In this document: piece after piece, positions 61,904-64,000 of the stretch
How the letters are laid out: each line of letters opens with the position of its first letter
Numbering within the stretch: position 1 is the stretch's first letter
NCBI GenBank assembly: GCA_020636005.1
Contig: JACJYR010000002.1
Location: forward strand, 372,001-436,000
Direction: 5' to 3'
Source: Lewinellaceae bacterium
Lineage (GTDB): Bacteria; Bacteroidota; Bacteroidia; Chitinophagales; Saprospiraceae
Length of the DNA stretch: 64,000 nt
Translations under genes and position numbers: made by a program
Notes under the pieces: generated by a model
What the model saw: only the letters and a program-made list of their open reading frames with translations
Databases searched by the model: none
What the model was told of the DNA's origin: nothing

Positions 61904-62581
61904 ATGAAAATCCTTATCGTAGAAGACGAAACGCCCATCCGGGAGACCATCGCCGGCTACCTTCAGCAGGAAGGGTACGTCTGCGAAGAAGCTGCCGACT
62001 TTCCGTCCGCCGACGAAAAAGCCGCCCTGTACGAATACGACCTCGTCGTGCTCGACATTACCCTGCCCGGCGGCAACGGGCTGGATGTGCTGCGAACGCT
62101 GAAAAAAACGCACCCCGAAACCGGCGTTCTCATCCTCTCCGCCAAAAACTCGCTCGAAGACAAAATCACCGGCCTCGACCTCGGCGCCGACGACTACCTC
62201 ACCAAACCTTTCCACCTCTCCGAACTCAACGCACGGGTGAAGGCGCTGGTCCGCCGCCGTTTTTTCCAGGGCAGCCCGACCATCCTTTTTGAGGAAATCG
62301 AAATCGACCCGTCGAACAACGTCATGAACATCAACGGACAGCCCGTCGAACTGACCAAAAAGGAATACGACCTGCTGCTCTATTTCATCACCAACCAAAA
62401 CCGGGTACTGACCAAAGCCGCCATCGCCGAGCACCTCTGGGGCGATTACATGGATTTGGCAGATAACTTCGACCTCGTTTACAGCCACATTAAAAATTTG
62501 AGGAAAAAAATCGTGCAAAATGGCGGGCGGGACTATATCAAAACCGTTTACGGCATGGGGTATAAATTCACCGGTGAATGA
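61904..62581 (+). CDS. OmpR/PhoB-family response regulator
   Basis: 225 residues. Receiver: acidic pair in LIVEDETP, phosphoacceptor Asp51 in LVVLDITLPGG, Lys in DDYLTKPFHL. The winged-helix DNA-binding domain (about 130-225) ends with YIKTVYGMGYKFTG. It pairs with the histidine kinase gene at 62676. A TATCTTAG sequence (61892-61899, one mismatch to TAnnTTTG) is four bases from the ATG, the same spacing as at murI. Confidence 0.96.
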   Translation: MKILIVEDETPIRETIAGYLQQEGYVCEEAADFPSADEKAALYEYDLVVLDITLPGGNGLDVLRTLKKTHPETGVLILSAKNSLEDKITGLDLGADDYLTKPFHLSELNARVKALVRRRFFQGSPTILFEEIEIDPSNNVMNINGQPVELTKKEYDLLLYFITNQNRVLTKAAIAEHLWGDYMDLADNFDLVYSHIKNLRKKIVQNGGRDYIKTVYGMGYKFTGE

Positions 62582-62592
62582 AAATACTTTTT

Positions 62593-62665
62593 AACACGGA
62601 GGCACGGAGGCACTTAGAAACACAGAGATTGTTCGTGTCCCTCTGTGCCTCCGTGCCTCCGTGTT
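62593..62665. repeat. 21-bp perfect inverted repeat between regulator and kinase genes
   Basis: The left arm 62593-62613 consists of CACGGAGG motifs and is exactly matched by the complementary arm 62645-62665. A smaller nested pair, CACAGAG (62621-62627) and CTCTGTG (62641-62647), overlaps the right arm, so two hairpins compete. The element fills most of the 94-base gap inside a two-component operon. Confidence 0.85.
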
Positions 62666-62675
62666 TTGTAAAATC

Positions 62676-63920
62676 ATGAAGTTACTCGAAAAAAACAACC
62701 GCATCTTCATCCGCTTCACGGCGCTGCTGCTGCTGTTCGGCAGCGTGCTTTTTTATCTCACCGTCAACTGGATTGCCCGCTCAGAGATTGACGAAAAACT
62801 AGCAGTGAACCAGCAGCGGGCCATTGGGTTATTGGCCGACGGCAAGCCGGCGCCGCAATTTGCGCCCATCGTGGAGGTGGAAATTTTAGCGAAAAAAACA
62901 GGGGGCCCGATGGGCTATGCAGACACCATGATTTTCGACCCCGTGGAGCAGGAGGAAGAGCCATACCGGCAACTCGTTTCCGAGGTCGAAATCGACGGTA
63001 AAATTTACCGCATCACCAACCGCACTTCGCTGCTGGAATCGGAAGACTTGATACTGGCAATCGGCAGTTGCACGGCGGCGCTGGCACTGCTGCTCTTCAC
63101 CTGGATGTACAGTCGTTCTTCGAAGCGACTGTGGGAGCCGTTTCAACAACAACTGGATGCCCTGAAGCAGTTTTCGCTGGCGCAAAGCGAACCCCTCGCA
63201 CTGGCTTCGAGCGAGGTCGAAGAATTTGAGGATTTGAAATCCGCCCTCCAACAACTTACCGAAAAAGTACGCCTCGACTACCGCAACCTGAAAGAATTTA
63301 CCGAAAACGCCAGCCACGAAATCCAGACCCCACTCGCCATCATCCGCTCGAAAATCGAACAACTCGTTGAGAATGAGGCTTTCAGCGACGAACAAATGGC
63401 AGCGCTCGGCACGGTGTACGATGCCGTCAACCGCCTCAGCCGCCTCAACCAAAGCCTGCTGCTGTTGGCCAAAATCGAAAACCGGCAGTTTGGGCAAACC
63501 ACCGAAGTACGGTTCAACGACCTCATCCGGGAACAGGTGGACTTGCTCGGCGAACTCACCGACGCCAAAAACTTGCAGCTGCAAACGGAGCTTTCGGAGC
63601 CGCTGACCGCTACCGCCAACCGCCCGCTGGTGGAGATTTTAATCAAAAACCTGCTGGAAAATGCCATCCGCTACAGCCGGCCCGGCGACCAAATTTTGAT
63701 AAAAACCACCTCCGGAAACCTCACCTTCAGCAACCCCGGCCAGGTCGCCATCGAGCAACCGGAGCGACTGTTCGAGCGCTTTCAGAAGCAGGGCAACCAC
63801 GGCTCGTCGCTCGGACTGGGCCTTGCGATTGTCAGGGAAATTTGCGGGGTGTACGGGTGGGAAGTGAGGTACGCTTTCCGGGATGAGCGGCATTTATTCA
63901 GCGTTTTTTTAAAAAAATAA
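62676..63920 (+). CDS. Sensor histidine kinase
   Basis: The start at 62676 gives 414 residues; codons upstream belong to the repeat. Two membrane helices (FTALLLLFGSVLFYLTVNWI and ILAIGSCTAALALLLFTWMY) enclose a periplasmic domain of about 100 residues. A short linker leads to HisKA (NASHEIQTPLAIIRSKI) and HATPase (LLENAIRYSRPGDQI, GSSLGLGLAIVREI). It is the partner of the OmpR-type regulator encoded just upstream. Confidence 0.95.
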   Translation: MKLLEKNNRIFIRFTALLLLFGSVLFYLTVNWIARSEIDEKLAVNQQRAIGLLADGKPAPQFAPIVEVEILAKKTGGPMGYADTMIFDPVEQEEEPYRQLVSEVEIDGKIYRITNRTSLLESEDLILAIGSCTAALALLLFTWMYSRSSKRLWEPFQQQLDALKQFSLAQSEPLALASSEVEEFEDLKSALQQLTEKVRLDYRNLKEFTENASHEIQTPLAIIRSKIEQLVENEAFSDEQMAALGTVYDAVNRLSRLNQSLLLLAKIENRQFGQTTEVRFNDLIREQVDLLGELTDAKNLQLQTELSEPLTATANRPLVEILIKNLLENAIRYSRPGDQILIKTTSGNLTFSNPGQVAIEQPERLFERFQKQGNHGSSLGLGLAIVREICGVYGWEVRYAFRDERHLFSVFLKK

Positions 63921-63936
63921 ACCGGGTCGGCACCGT

Positions 63937-63958
63937 CTCCAGATTCTTTCCAGATTCT
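63937..63958 (+). promoter_or_regulatory. Putative OmpR-family box at the window edge
   Basis: CTCCAGATTCT (63937-63947) and TTCCAGATTCT (63948-63958) are near-identical 11-base direct repeats, followed by TATAACATCTTGCC, which resembles the sequence after the box at 61864-61885. A target gene would lie beyond 64000. Confidence 0.6.
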
Positions 63959-64000
63959 TATAACATCTTGCCAACAAGTACATCGCCGTGGCTCATCTGT

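Noticed and set aside
1..64000. rRNA or tRNA genes
   Set aside because: No cloverleaf-like or rRNA-like sequence was noticed in the intergenic spaces. A dedicated scan was not possible.

Overview
The window looks like a chromosome segment of a Bacteroidota bacterium, probably a Saprospiria-type (Lewinella/Haliscomenobacter-like) organism. Four secreted proteins end in type IX secretion (T9SS) sorting domains or a degenerate version, and one giant adhesin ends in a gliding-motility (CHU_C) domain. Bacteroidota-type promoters (TAnnTTTG at -7) recur, and a hybrid two-component regulator with an AraC output is present. The lineage below phylum is inference.

Layout. 1-3204: fragment of an exported protein, a RibD-type reductase and a double-domain esterase. 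3337-11052: complete histidine operon on the minus strand (hisG-D-C-B-H-A-F-IE), preceded by a promoter, a His-rich leader peptide and a terminator hairpin, which is a classical attenuator not marked by any long ORF. 11108-11429: a 161-bp foldback MITE and a cluster of three abutting perfect hairpins. 11500-18007: sulfurtransferase, a 1519-residue T9SS cargo protein and a conserved hypothetical protein. 18445-20483: Septu-like ATPase/HNH defence pair whose HNH gene is frameshifted. 20593-25138: tricorn-type protease, a small membrane protein and a peptidoglycan peptidase. 25508-28457: ribosomal L21 and an unusual L27-HhH fusion, glutamate racemase and a steroid-dehydrogenase-fold membrane protein. 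28499-34342: 2OG dioxygenase, LytTR regulator, glycosyltransferase and two genes that look like half of a hydroxyproline pathway.

34686-41606 is a 2306-residue adhesin with two repeat families. It is followed by a CnoX-like thioredoxin, fmt and a polytopic glycosyltransferase/WecE/GT2 cluster (41811-47695). A decayed DUF1016 nuclease gene (about 47824-48200) precedes a 1275-residue beta-helix/7TM/histidine kinase/receiver/AraC sensor. The right end holds a secreted HExxH protein, an AAA-DUF4143 ATPase behind 22-bp tandem repeats, two large T9SS cargo proteins and an OmpR/histidine kinase pair. The OmpR-type direct repeats upstream of this pair recur downstream of it, at the window edge.

The intergenic spaces are unusually rich in palindromes and short tandem repeats, several of which touch stop codons or translation starts. 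No rRNA, tRNA or CRISPR array was seen.
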